The position numbers and the translations under genes are program-made. DNA of 9,153 nucleotides from Sutterellaceae bacterium. Its GTDB lineage: Bacteria; Pseudomonadota; Gammaproteobacteria; Burkholderiales; Burkholderiaceae_F. Where the stretch lies: assembly GCA_030531135.1 (NCBI GenBank), contig JAUNOJ010000047.1:1273-10425 (forward strand), in the 5' to 3' direction. Below are positions 1 to 6,962 of the stretch, one piece after another (position 1 is the stretch's first letter; each line of letters opens with the position of its first letter). The notes beneath the pieces were generated by a model. The model was not told the DNA's origin, ran no database searches, and saw nothing but the letters and a program-made list of their open reading frames with translations.

Positions 1-1091
1 AGTTCGACAAGTTCGCTCTTTCGCTTGTCGGAGAGCTGATCGATAAGCGATGCGGCAATGGCGTCGGGCGTGCAGTAATAGTGCAAAAATTCGGGCACCA
101 CGATGCGTCCGGCCAAAATATTCGGTAGGCTCACGTACGGAATCAAGCCCTTCTTTTTCATGAGCATGGCAGAAAGCGCGGGCATCGTATAGCCCACGAC
201 CATCGGCTTTTTATAAAGTGCAGCTTCCAAAGTTGCGGTGCCCGAAGCCACGAGAACGGCATCGGTCGCTTCCAATACGCGATGGCTTTGCCCGGTCACA
301 ATCGTCAGTCGCTCGGCCAACTTGGGGTATTTGGCCACCACCTTCATGATCTGCTCGCGACGCGTTTCGTCAACGGCCGGCAGCACAAAGTATCCCGCAC
401 CGCCCAAACGCTCGATGACGCGCTCGCAAGCCTGGAAAAAAATCGGCGCGCAACCCGAAACTTCGTCGATGCGGCTACCGGGCAGAACGGCAAAAAGCGG
501 CTGTCCGTGAGCGTCGATTCCAAGGCGCTGACGCGCTTCGTACATGGCGGGCTTCATCGGAATAATGCCTGCCAGAGGGTGCCCGATATAAGTGGCTTTA
601 AGCCCGGCTTGCTTGTAAATCTTTTGTTCGAACGGAAAGATCAGAAGCATGTGATCGACCGCTCTTGCAATCTTGTGGATACGCTCGGGGCGCCAAGCCC
701 AAATGGAGGGCGAAACAAAGTGCACCGTCGGAATTTTCTTTTGGCGCAGTTTGAGTTCGATATCAAGATTGAAGTCGGGAGCATCGACCCCGATAAAGAC
801 TCTGGGGTCGGCGGCTATCACGCGCGAAAGCATCTGGCGGCGAAGCGCAATGAGTCCCGGCAACTTTTTAATCACTTCGACATAGCCGCGCACGGCCAAA
901 CGCTCGGAGCTGTACCAAGGGGTGAGCCCCGCTTCAATCATTTTCTGTCCGCCGATGCCGTACTGCGGCGTGTGGCCCATATCTTCGGCCAACTGCGGCA
1001 AGACGAGACTTGCCAGAAAGTCGCCGCTGGCCTCGCCGGCAAGCCATGCGGCGCCTTTGGACAAATCTTGATCGAATGCGTTGATGTTCAT
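1..1091 (-). CDS. lpxB: Lipid-A-disaccharide synthase LpxB (3' end cut by window edge)
   Basis: LpxB is a peripheral inner-membrane glycosyltransferase (GT19 family) that joins UDP-2,3-diacylglucosamine to lipid X, forming the beta-1,6-linked disaccharide of lipid A. I read 363 codons from ATG at 1091 with no stop before the window edge. E. coli LpxB is 382 residues, so roughly 20-35 C-terminal residues lie outside. Family signatures appear in order: GEASGD at residues 19-24, then GIGG, GYVEVI, DAPDFNLDIE, VSPSIWAWR, GHPL, LPGSR, ASGTATLEAA, VGYTMPALS and SLPNILAGR near the visible end. The start is supported by a purine-rich GAGGCAGG just upstream and by placing GEASGD at the usual distance from the N-terminus. 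It lies 25 nt after the lpxA stop, so the two are very probably co-transcribed. No frameshift is seen. The long plus-strand reading frame opposite it is an antisense shadow. Confidence 0.96.
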   Translation of the reverse strand, partial: MNINAFDQDLSKGAAWLAGEASGDFLASLVLPQLAEDMGHTPQYGIGGQKMIEAGLTPWYSSERLAVRGYVEVIKKLPGLIALRRQMLSRVIAADPRVFIGVDAPDFNLDIELKLRQKKIPTVHFVSPSIWAWRPERIHKIARAVDHMLLIFPFEQKIYKQAGLKATYIGHPLAGIIPMKPAMYEARQRLGIDAHGQPLFAVLPGSRIDEVSGCAPIFFQACERVIERLGGAGYFVLPAVDETRREQIMKVVAKYPKLAERLTIVTGQSHRVLEATDAVLVASGTATLEAALYKKPMVVGYTMPALSAMLMKKKGLIPYVSLPNILAGRIVVPEFLHYYCTPDAIAASLIDQLSDKRKSELVE

Positions 1092-1116
1092 ACCTGCCTC
1101 GAAAGCACGCGCACGA

Positions 1117-1911
1117 TTAACGAATGATGCCGCGCGGGCTCGACGTGACAAAATCTCTGAAGTGCGTCAAACGCTCGCGTGTCGCGTCTTCGGTTGCCTG
1201 CGCGATAATCTCTTGCATTTCGCGTGCAAAATCGGCCACGAGGTTGCCTTCGCGGTAAAGCGATTTGTAAGCGGCCTTCATCAAAGTCATGAATTCGGAA
1301 GAAAAGCCCGCACGACGCAAGCCCACCAAATTCAATCCGTGAGGCTCGCAAGGATTGTTCGAGCAAATCACGTAAGGCGGCACGTCGCGCAATACGCCCG
1401 AAGCACCTCCGACCATGGCGTAGGTGCCCACGTGCACGAACTGATGCACGCCCGTTTGGCCGCCCAAAATGGCATGGTCTTCGATATGCACGTGACCGGC
1501 AATGGCGTTGTTGTTGGCCAAAATAATGTCGTTGCCGATGCGGCAGTCATGCGCAATGTGAACGTTGGCCATCAAAAGATTGCGCGAGCCGATGGTGGTC
1601 AAACCGATATCCTGCACGGTGCCGATCGACAAAGTGCAGTTTTCGCGCACGACGTTGTCGTCGCCGATTTCCAAGCGCGTCGGTTCGCCTGCGTATTTCT
1701 TATCCTGGGGATCGCACCCCACGGCAGCGCCCTGATAAAAGACGTTGCGCTCGCCAATGGTCGTACGACCGCTCACGGTGACGTGGCTGCGCAATTTGGT
1801 GCCCGCACCGATCGTGACATCGGGTCCGACAATACAAAACGGACCGATCTCGACGTCGTCGGCCAACCGAGCCTTGGAATCGACAATACTAGACGGATGA
1901 ATCTTGGCCAT
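1117..1911 (-). CDS. lpxA: UDP-N-acetylglucosamine acyltransferase LpxA
   Basis: LpxA is the cytoplasmic trimeric enzyme that starts lipid A synthesis by moving an (R)-3-hydroxyacyl chain from ACP to the 3-OH of UDP-GlcNAc. The protein is 264 residues (E. coli 262). I chose ATG at 1911 (MAKIHPSS) over an in-frame ATG at 2025 because AGAAGG sits at 1917-1922 and because the protein then begins at the first hexapeptide coil, as in the family. Left-handed beta-helix hexapeptide repeats run from about residue 8 to 185. The motif HIAHDC at 118-123 holds the catalytic base, His121, matching E. coli His125. VHQF, VGGASGV and DVPPYV follow, then a helical C-terminal domain ending RGIIR. Gly169 aligns without gaps to E. 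coli Gly173, the acyl-chain ruler position, so a long (C12-C14) donor is the inferred preference. It follows fabZ after a 150-nt spacer and leads into lpxB. Confidence 0.97.
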   Translation of the reverse strand: MAKIHPSSIVDSKARLADDVEIGPFCIVGPDVTIGAGTKLRSHVTVSGRTTIGERNVFYQGAAVGCDPQDKKYAGEPTRLEIGDDNVVRENCTLSIGTVQDIGLTTIGSRNLLMANVHIAHDCRIGNDIILANNNAIAGHVHIEDHAILGGQTGVHQFVHVGTYAMVGGASGVLRDVPPYVICSNNPCEPHGLNLVGLRRAGFSSEFMTLMKAAYKSLYREGNLVADFAREMQEIIAQATEDATRERLTHFRDFVTSSPRGIIR

Positions 1912-2014
1912 AAAAACCTTCTTTTTTCGGCAATATCTACGACAAACATTGTATAGGGCAAAAGCACCGCTGTGCGTTTGCCAAGGCAAAATTTGTTTGA
2001 CGCATACGACGACA

Positions 2015-2038
2015 GACCCGCACAAACTTTGCCGGGTC
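2015..2038 (-). promoter_or_regulatory. Inverted repeat in the fabZ-lpxA spacer
   Basis: GACCCG at 2015-2020 pairs perfectly with CGGGTC at 2033-2038 around a 12-nt loop, about 100 nt ahead of the lpxA start in the 150-nt spacer. There is no T-tract on either side, so it does not look like an intrinsic terminator. It may be an RNA structure in the fabZ-lpxA transcript or may be fortuitous, since the stem is only six pairs. The rest of the spacer holds the lpxA ribosome binding site and no gene that I can see. Confidence 0.35.
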
Positions 2039-2061
2039 CTTCGGTCAGCTGATTTTTTCAG

Positions 2062-2523
2062 TTACTCGTCTTTGACGACGCGACGGGCGCACATCAACTT
2101 GGCTTCGCAAGCCAATTGGCCGTCGACCGTTGCCTTGGCTTCGTACCAGCAGATGCCGGCTCGATCCTTGATGTACTTGCAATCGAAAATCAACTGATCG
2201 CCCGGCACCACCACTTTCTTAAAGCGGGCGCCGTCGATGCCGGCAAAGAAAAAGAGCGCCTTTTCTTCACGCTGTTCGGGCGTTAAACGTGCCATCGCCA
2301 AAACGGCGCAGGCCTGTGCCATGGCTTCGATGATCAAAACGCCGGGCATCACGGGGTATTCCGGAAAGTGCCCCGTAAACTGCGGTTCGTTGGCCGTGAC
2401 GTTCTTTAAAACGCGGCCGGTGGTCAAATCGTCGCTGATCTCCAAAACGCGATCGATCAAAAGAAACGGATAGCGGTGCGGTAACAACCGCATGATATCG
2501 TTGATGGTTTGTTGCTTGTTCAT
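2062..2523 (-). CDS. fabZ: (3R)-hydroxyacyl-ACP dehydratase FabZ
   Basis: FabZ is a cytoplasmic hot-dog-fold dehydratase that turns (3R)-hydroxyacyl-ACP into trans-2-enoyl-ACP in fatty acid elongation. It competes with LpxA and LpxD for hydroxyacyl-ACP, so its place here is functionally meaningful. The 153-residue length fits the family (E. coli 151). The family opening [14 protein letters not shown] is at 13-26. The active-site helix [20 protein letters not shown] runs from residue 52 to 71, with catalytic His52 and Glu66. [19 protein letters not shown] at 93-111 and a C-terminal LMCAR complete the signature. The ATG at 2523 gives the expected N-terminus, but I see no good Shine-Dalgarno in front of it (the preceding bases are CCATAGTCACA). 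Initiation may therefore be weak or structure-dependent. It lies between lpxD and lpxA in the standard order, but with unusually long spacers on both sides. Confidence 0.97.
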   Translation of the reverse strand: MNKQQTINDIMRLLPHRYPFLLIDRVLEISDDLTTGRVLKNVTANEPQFTGHFPEYPVMPGVLIIEAMAQACAVLAMARLTPEQREEKALFFFAGIDGARFKKVVVPGDQLIFDCKYIKDRAGICWYEAKATVDGQLACEAKLMCARRVVKDE

Positions 2524-2588
2524 TGTGACTATGGTTAAGTTTTGAGCGTCTGATAAGGGGTTGACGCCCGAGATCCAAAATTTTCTTA

Positions 2589-2614
2589 CGGACTTGAATT
2601 GTCGTTCAAGTCCG
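2589..2614 (-). promoter_or_regulatory. Perfect 10-bp stem-loop in the lpxD-fabZ spacer
   Basis: CGGACTTGAA at 2589-2598 is an exact reverse complement of TTCAAGTCCG at 2605-2614, with a 6-nt loop. It lies 66 nt upstream of the fabZ start. On the minus strand it is followed by TAAGAAAATTTT, so a T-run comes only after about eight bases, which makes a canonical intrinsic terminator unlikely. Possible roles are transcript processing, stability or a weak pause. Confidence 0.55.
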
Positions 2615-2651
2615 AAGATTAAATTTTAACGTTTGCAAATGGCTGTTCACT

Positions 2652-2667
2652 TCGTCCGTTCGGACGA
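2652..2667 (-). promoter_or_regulatory. Stem-loop just after the lpxD stop codon
   Basis: TCGTCC at 2652-2657 pairs with GGACGA at 2662-2667 around the tetraloop GTTC (GAAC in minus-strand RNA). It begins about 33 nt after the lpxD stop. No T-tract follows in the direction of transcription. It shares a GTCCG/CGGAC core with the neighbouring hairpins at 2589-2614 and 3859-3881. A role is not evident from the sequence. Confidence 0.4.
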
Positions 2668-2699
2668 GAACATTGCACGAGCGCATTTGGTCGGCTGTA

Positions 2700-3782
2700 T
2701 CACTCGGACTTCTCTTCCTTGGGTTTAAGTGCGGCCACTTGACGTTCCAACTCTTTGATTTGCTGACGCATCTTGGTGAGATTCATCAACAAAACGGCGG
2801 TGCGTTCGAAGTCGCGCTTGTCCTGAGCCGGCCAGAAACCCATCATCTGACGGGCATTGCCTTCCCAGTGCATGAGGTTGGTGGCCGGTCCCACCATCAC
2901 ACCATCGGGAATCGTGATGTGGCCGTTGATGTTGGCTGCGCCCCCGATGATGCAATGGCTACCGATCTTGGTGGATCCCGCCACCCCGGTGCAAGCGGCC
3001 ATGACGGAATGCTCGCCCACGCGGCAGTTGTGCCCCAACTGGATTTGGTTGTCCAATTTGGAACCCTTGCCCACCACGGTGTCTTCCAATGCGCCGCGAT
3101 CGATGGTGGTGTTGGCGCCGATTTCGACGTCGTCTTCAATTCGCACGCCGCCGATTTGCGGGATCTTCACCCATTCGCCGGCAAAGGGTGCAAAACCGAA
3201 GCCGTCGGCGCCGATCACGCAGCCCGAATGCAAAATGACGCGATTGCCGATCTTGCAGCCGTGGTAAACCGTCGCGTTGGCGTAGACGATCGCGTCGTCT
3301 CCGACCGTCGTCCCGGCTCCGATATAGGCTCCGGCATGAATGTGAGTGCGCTCGCCCACCACGGCGCCTGCTTCGACAGTGGCACCGGCGTCGATCACGG
3401 CAGAATCGGCCACCTTGGCAGCGGCATGAACGTGCGAGCCTTGGGCAATGCAACCTGCCGGGGTCGGGGCCTTTAACATCACTTGCAGTGCATAGGCAAA
3501 CCATGCGTAGGGGTTGGCCGTCACAATCAGAGCACGAGCGCAGCCCTCGGCATACATTGCTTCGAAATCTGCGGGACTGATGACCAAAACGCCGGCTTTG
3601 CTCACTTTTGCCGCATCGCGATATTTGCTTTGCGCCAAGAAGGCCACATGCTCGGCCCCTGCACTTTCCAATGGGGCAAAGCGGGTGACCGAGAGCGTTT
3701 CTGCGCCGTTTTTGCATTCGCTTGTCAAGCGCTCGGAAGACAATGTACGGATTTTTTCGATCAGATCGGCAATCAAAAACAT
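2700..3782 (-). CDS. lpxD: UDP-3-O-acylglucosamine N-acyltransferase LpxD
   Basis: LpxD is a cytoplasmic trimeric acyltransferase that adds an (R)-3-hydroxyacyl chain from ACP to the 2-amino group of UDP-3-O-acylglucosamine, the third lipid A step. The protein is 360 residues (E. coli 341). An N-terminal uridine-binding domain covers about 1-105. The hexapeptide beta-helix covers about 115-310, with the hallmarks GADGFGFAP at 191-199, WVKIPQIGG at 204-212 and [11 protein letters not shown] at 225-235. The catalytic histidine is His251 in [10 protein letters not shown], matching E. coli His239. A charged C-terminal helix from about 323 ends in an acidic and lysine-rich tail. The start ATG at 3782 has AAGGA at 3788-3792. 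That binding site lies immediately after a terminator-like hairpin, so translation or read-through may be controlled there. Neighbours are skp upstream and fabZ downstream, as in most Proteobacteria. Confidence 0.97.
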   Translation of the reverse strand: MFLIADLIEKIRTLSSERLTSECKNGAETLSVTRFAPLESAGAEHVAFLAQSKYRDAAKVSKAGVLVISPADFEAMYAEGCARALIVTANPYAWFAYALQVMLKAPTPAGCIAQGSHVHAAAKVADSAVIDAGATVEAGAVVGERTHIHAGAYIGAGTTVGDDAIVYANATVYHGCKIGNRVILHSGCVIGADGFGFAPFAGEWVKIPQIGGVRIEDDVEIGANTTIDRGALEDTVVGKGSKLDNQIQLGHNCRVGEHSVMAACTGVAGSTKIGSHCIIGGAANINGHITIPDGVMVGPATNLMHWEGNARQMMGFWPAQDKRDFERTAVLLMNLTKMRQQIKELERQVAALKPKEEKSE

Positions 3783-3787
3783 AGGAA

Positions 3788-3806
3788 TCCTTTTACAAGA
3801 AAAAGG
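3788..3806 (-). promoter_or_regulatory. lpxD ribosome binding site with possible sequestering hairpin
   Basis: On the minus strand the lpxD ribosome binding site reads AAAAGGA (complement of 3788-3794), 5 nt before the ATG. The segment CCTTTT (complement of 3801-3806) lies six bases upstream and is exactly complementary to AAAAGG. The same CCTTTT is also the 3' arm of the larger hairpin at 3801-3848. The two pairings are mutually exclusive, because the larger hairpin leaves the binding site free. The sequence shows the complementarity; any switching is inference. Confidence 0.35.
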
Positions 3807-3848
3807 CCGTGCTCATTCCGATCGACGATCGGTTCGGCGCGGCCTTTT
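3800..3848 (-). terminator. Terminator-like hairpin between skp and lpxD
   Basis: AAAAGGCCG at 3801-3809 is an exact reverse complement of CGGCCTTTT at 3840-3848. Inside it sits a second perfect stem, CCGATC at 3818-3823 with GATCGG at 3827-3832. On the minus strand the outer stem ends in CCTTTTT, giving a five-base T-run, which fits an intrinsic terminator after skp. The T-run ends only 17 nt before the lpxD ATG, leaving no room for a separate promoter. If functional it should therefore act as an attenuator or leaky terminator, unless lpxD is transcribed from elsewhere. Confidence 0.6.
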
Positions 3849-3858
3849 GCGACAGGCA

Positions 3859-3881
3859 ACTTGTCCGAAAGCCGGACAAGT
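3859..3881 (-). promoter_or_regulatory. Perfect 9-bp stem-loop right after skp
   Basis: ACTTGTCCG at 3859-3867 is the exact reverse complement of CGGACAAGT at 3873-3881, with a 5-nt loop. It begins 7 nt after the skp stop codon. On the minus strand it is followed by TGCCTGTCG, not a T-tract, so it is more likely a 3'-end stability or processing structure than a terminator. The terminator-like hairpin at 3801-3848 follows it directly. Confidence 0.55.
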
Positions 3882-3888
3882 CACAAAT

Positions 3889-4392
3889 TTACTTCGCGGG
3901 TTTGTTGAGTTCTTTCATCACTTGTTCGGTGATGTCGGCACGCGGAGAAGCCCAGATCGCGTCCTGAAGAATCAGGTCGAACTTCTGCTTCTTGGCGATA
4001 TCCTGAATGATGCGGTTGGCGCGCTGCAAAATCAACTGGCTTTCTTCGCTGGCACGCTGGTTGCGTTCTTCCACCAAAGCGCGCTGACGACGAGCGATGT
4101 CACGCTCGGTTTCAGCCAAGCCGTTGCGCTGCTTCAAGCGTTCGGTTTCCGTCATCACGGGACTGTCTTTTTCGAACTTCTGAGCGCGGGTGCGGAAATC
4201 GCGAATGTCGCGATTGAGTTCTTCTTCGCGCTTCTTGAAATAGTTCTTGAGCTTATCCTGAGCGGCAACGGCGGGAGCCGATTCAGACAACAAACGAGCG
4301 GGAGAAACCACACCCACCTTAAAGTCGTCCGCGTTGGCAGCGCCGCACAACAAAGCGGCACCGGCAGCCGCAATCAAAGCCTTCTTAAACAT
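3889..4392 (-). CDS. skp: Periplasmic chaperone Skp/OmpH
   Basis: Skp is a periplasmic trimeric holdase that binds unfolded outer-membrane proteins after Sec export and carries them toward the BAM complex. The 167-residue product begins with a clear signal peptide: MFKK, a hydrophobic Ala/Leu core, and a probable signal peptidase I site after ANA at residue 21, leaving DDFKVG as the mature start. The mature protein opens with VGVVSPARLLSES, the usual first strand of the OmpH family. A long, highly charged segment from about 45 to 130 follows, rich in Lys, Arg and Glu, which would form the coiled-coil tentacles. The end returns to a short strand motif, FDLILQDA. A Cys at 16 lies inside the signal core but lacks a proper lipobox, so a lipoprotein is unlikely. 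AAGGA at 4402-4406 supports the ATG at 4392. Identity rests on length, architecture and position between bamA and lpxD. Confidence 0.93.
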   Translation of the reverse strand: MFKKALIAAAGAALLCGAANADDFKVGVVSPARLLSESAPAVAAQDKLKNYFKKREEELNRDIRDFRTRAQKFEKDSPVMTETERLKQRNGLAETERDIARRQRALVEERNQRASEESQLILQRANRIIQDIAKKQKFDLILQDAIWASPRADITEQVMKELNKPAK

Positions 4393-4469
4393 CCGAATCT
4401 TTCCTTATGAAAACGATGTCTTTCCGTATCCCATTTGCAACAAAGTACGGAACCACAAAATATCTCTTA

Positions 4470-4498
4470 ATAATAAGCACTTTCACTCGATTTTTCGA
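4470..4498 (-). promoter_or_regulatory. Possible sigma-70 promoter for skp
   Basis: On the minus strand TCGAAA (complement of 4493-4498, 4 of 6 to TTGACA) is followed after 17 nt by TATTAT (complement of 4470-4475, 5 of 6 to TATAAT). It lies between the bamA terminator-like hairpin and skp, about 80 nt ahead of the ATG, in an AT-rich stretch. The match was found by eye. It would give the skp-lpx genes their own start. I saw no convincing sigma-E-type GGAACTT element here. Confidence 0.35.
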
Positions 4499-4501
4499 GC
4501 C

Positions 4502-4544
4502 AAAAGCGTAACGGTCCATGTCTGTGAGCATGCAACCGTTACGC
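4502..4544 (-). terminator. Probable terminator after bamA
   Basis: GCGTAACGGT at 4506-4515 is the exact reverse complement of ACCGTTACGC at 4535-4544. On the minus strand the stem is followed directly by TTTTGG. The 19-nt loop contains a smaller CATG/CATG pairing. It starts about 30 nt after the bamA stop. The 10-bp GC-containing stem and short T-run fit an intrinsic terminator of moderate strength, with partial read-through into skp possible. Confidence 0.55.
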
Positions 4545-4574
4545 CTAATTGCGATCGGTCAAACTTTCAGGCTT

Positions 4575-6929
4575 TTAGAAGCCCGTACCGATCTGGAACT
4601 GGAAGCGCTGCGTCTTGTCGCCTTCCTTTTCGTTCAACGGGAAGGCCAACGAGAACTTCAACGGGCCCAAGGGCGAAATCCATGCCACGCCGAAACCGGC
4701 AGAGTAGCGAAGATCGTTGAAGTCCATGTCTTCGCGTCCGTAAACCGGGCGACCGTTAGAGGTTCCGGTACGTTCGTAACCCCAGACATAACCGCCGTCC
4801 AAGAAGATCAAACCGCGAAGGGTGCGATCGGCACCGGGCAACGGCATCAGGAGTTCGGCAGAGAACACCACCTGACGGTCGCCGCCCAAATTATCGCCGT
4901 TAAAGTCGCGCGGACCCAAAGTAGAGCTTTCAAAGCCGCGCACGGAACCGATGCCGCCGGCGTAGAAGTTCTTGAAGAACGGATACATCTTGCCGCCGTA
5001 AGTGTCGCCGTAGCCGATCTGCATATTCAAGCCCAAAGTCCAGAACTTGGACAAAGGCAAATACTGCGTCAACTGATACGTGGCGCGATAGTAGCGCTGA
5101 TCCAAAGCGGGCAAAGCAAATTCGCCGGAGAAACGCTGATAGCGACCGCGGGTCGGCGCCAAAACGTTGTCTCGGGAGTCGCGTGCCCAACCCAAGGTGA
5201 GCAATGCGGCCTTGGGACGCTCACCGTAATCGTCCACATAACTCCAGTAGCGATACGGAGACACGGAATCGGTATTTCCTGCCAAAGCAGCGTCACGACT
5301 GCCGCGCAAATCAACTTGCGTCATTTCAAAACGCGCACCCACGAAGATTCGGTCGTATTCCGTCACGGGCAAGCCGAAACTTAAACCCGCACCGATCGTT
5401 TCGTAAGCAACGTTAGACACGTCCAACTCGTCCAAGTCCACGCGTCTGTCGTAGATGTCCCAGTTGCGGCTGATGCCTTCGGGCGTGATGTAGGGTTCGG
5501 TCAAAGAGAAGGCGTAGGTACGCTGGCTCTTTGATGTGTTGACTTCGATACTCGTCGACTTACCGGAACCGAACACGTTATCCTGCGCAAAGCCCGCCGA
5601 CAAAATGATACCGTCGGAGGTGGAGTAACCGGCACCCAAGGAGATGGAGCCCGTCGGACGTTCCTTCACGGCAATTTCCAAGTCGACCTGATCGCGTGTG
5701 CCTTCCACGGGCTTGGGATCGGCCGTGACCGAGTCAAAGTAACCCAAACGGTCGATACGGTCGCGAGAAAGTTTGACAGCGTCGCTATCGAACCATGCGG
5801 ATTCGTATTGACGCACTTCGCGACGAATCACGTCGTCGCGCGTACGGGTGTTGCCCGTAATGTTCACATAGCGCACGTAAGCGCGACGCCCCGGGTCGAC
5901 CGTATAAACGATCTGCACCGTATCGGTATCGGGCACCGGCACCGGATTGGGCGTGGCGGTACTGAAAGCGTACCCCAAACGGGAATAGCGTTCGGTAATG
6001 GCCTTGCTGATTTCGTTGATCTTTTCGGCGTTGTAGATTTCGCCCTTTTCAAGGGTCAAGAGCGGTTGGACTTCGCTTTCAAGATTGAGAAGGTCGCAGG
6101 CAAGTTTGACGCTGTCAATGAGATACTGATTGCCTTCGGTCACGTTGATCGTGATGAAGACGTCGGACTTGTTGGGTGCCACCGACACCTGAACCGTGTC
6201 GATCTTAAAGTCCAAGTAACCTTGATTGAGATAGAAGCTGCGAATCGTTTCCAAGTCGGCAGCCAATTTTTCGCGAGAATACAGATCGCGGCGCGTATAC
6301 CAACTCGACCACTTGTGCTCGGCCAGCTGCATTTGATCGGCCAACTCGTCGCTGTCGAAAACCGTGTTACCCACAAAACGAATCTGCTTGATCGAGCTTG
6401 CCGAACCTTCGTCGACATTGATCGTGATGCGCACGCGATTGCGTTCCAAAGGCGTTGCCGTCGTTTTCACGTCCACGCCATAGTAGCCGCGAGACAGGTA
6501 CTGACGACGCAATTCCTGATCGGCGCGATCCAAAATGGACTGATCGAAAATACGGCCTTCGGCCAAACCCACATCGCGCAAGCTCTTTTCAACGCCTTCC
6601 TTGTCAAAAGCCTTGATGCCGCTCGTTTCGATGGAAGCCACAGCCGGACGCTCGATCAGGTTGACAACGAGCACGTCGCCGTCCACAGCCAAATCGATGT
6701 CTCTAAAAAGGCCGGACGCATACAAATCGCGAATGGCTTGAGAGCCGCGCTCGGGCGTGTATTCGTCCCCGACTCTGAAGGGCAGATGCGAAAACACCGT
6801 ACCCGGTTCGGTTCTCTGAATACCCTCGACGCGAATGTCACGGATCGTAAAGACCTGTGCCATGGCGCCGACGGCAAACGTTGCCATTACGGCAGCGGCG
6901 ACGCCTCGAATGAAAAACTTTCCCGTCAT
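4575..6929 (-). CDS. bamA: Outer-membrane protein assembly factor BamA
   Basis: BamA is the essential Omp85-family core of the BAM complex that folds and inserts beta-barrel proteins into the outer membrane. The product is 784 residues (E. coli 810). A signal peptide covers 1-24 (MTGKFFIRG, hydrophobic core, GAMA before QVFTIRD). Five POTRA domains follow, at about 26-93, 94-174, 176-264, 267-346 and 348-423, then a 16-strand barrel from about 424. The conserved loop-6 motif VRGF is at 663-666, and the C-terminal beta-signal ends QFQIGTGF with a terminal Phe. The N-terminal portion (VFTIRDIRVEGIQRTEPGTV) is typical of betaproteobacterial BamA. The ATG at 6929 is chosen because it gives a proper signal peptide, although I see no good Shine-Dalgarno before it. 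rseP lies 78 nt upstream, with a hairpin in between. A terminator-like hairpin follows the gene. Confidence 0.98.
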   Translation of the reverse strand: MTGKFFIRGVAAAVMATFAVGAMAQVFTIRDIRVEGIQRTEPGTVFSHLPFRVGDEYTPERGSQAIRDLYASGLFRDIDLAVDGDVLVVNLIERPAVASIETSGIKAFDKEGVEKSLRDVGLAEGRIFDQSILDRADQELRRQYLSRGYYGVDVKTTATPLERNRVRITINVDEGSASSIKQIRFVGNTVFDSDELADQMQLAEHKWSSWYTRRDLYSREKLAADLETIRSFYLNQGYLDFKIDTVQVSVAPNKSDVFITINVTEGNQYLIDSVKLACDLLNLESEVQPLLTLEKGEIYNAEKINEISKAITERYSRLGYAFSTATPNPVPVPDTDTVQIVYTVDPGRRAYVRYVNITGNTRTRDDVIRREVRQYESAWFDSDAVKLSRDRIDRLGYFDSVTADPKPVEGTRDQVDLEIAVKERPTGSISLGAGYSTSDGIILSAGFAQDNVFGSGKSTSIEVNTSKSQRTYAFSLTEPYITPEGISRNWDIYDRRVDLDELDVSNVAYETIGAGLSFGLPVTEYDRIFVGARFEMTQVDLRGSRDAALAGNTDSVSPYRYWSYVDDYGERPKAALLTLGWARDSRDNVLAPTRGRYQRFSGEFALPALDQRYYRATYQLTQYLPLSKFWTLGLNMQIGYGDTYGGKMYPFFKNFYAGGIGSVRGFESSTLGPRDFNGDNLGGDRQVVFSAELLMPLPGADRTLRGLIFLDGGYVWGYERTGTSNGRPVYGREDMDFNDLRYSAGFGVAWISPLGPLKFSLAFPLNEKEGDKTQRFQFQIGTGF

Positions 6930-6962
6930 TTGAATTCAAACTTGTGTTAAGTAACGCGTTGA

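Noticed and set aside
282..1127. Long plus-strand open frame opposite lpxB
   Set aside because: It is antisense to a clear, fully conserved lpxB frame, shows no family motif and looks like a codon-bias shadow.
1081..1956. Plus-strand open frame of about 290 codons opposite lpxA
   Set aside because: It mirrors the lpxA hexapeptide codons; the His- and Val-rich translation is what antisense of such repeats gives.
1948..1976. TACAAT on the minus strand as a promoter for lpxA
   Set aside because: The -10 match is 5 of 6, but the best -35 at 17 bp (CGCACA) matches only 3 of 6, too weak to list as a feature.
2673..3476. Plus-strand open frame opposite lpxD
   Set aside because: Shadow of lpxD; its His-, Gly- and Asp-rich content comes from the reverse complement of hexapeptide-repeat codons.
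3889..4392. Skp as a lipoprotein because of LLCG in the signal core
   Set aside because: The residue before Cys is Leu rather than Gly, Ala or Ser, and a good signal peptidase I site (ANA) lies five residues later.
5808..6950. Plus-strand open frame of 380 codons opposite the bamA 5' half
   Set aside because: The bamA frame beneath it is unmistakable over the same stretch, and I see no start signal or domain in the antisense product.
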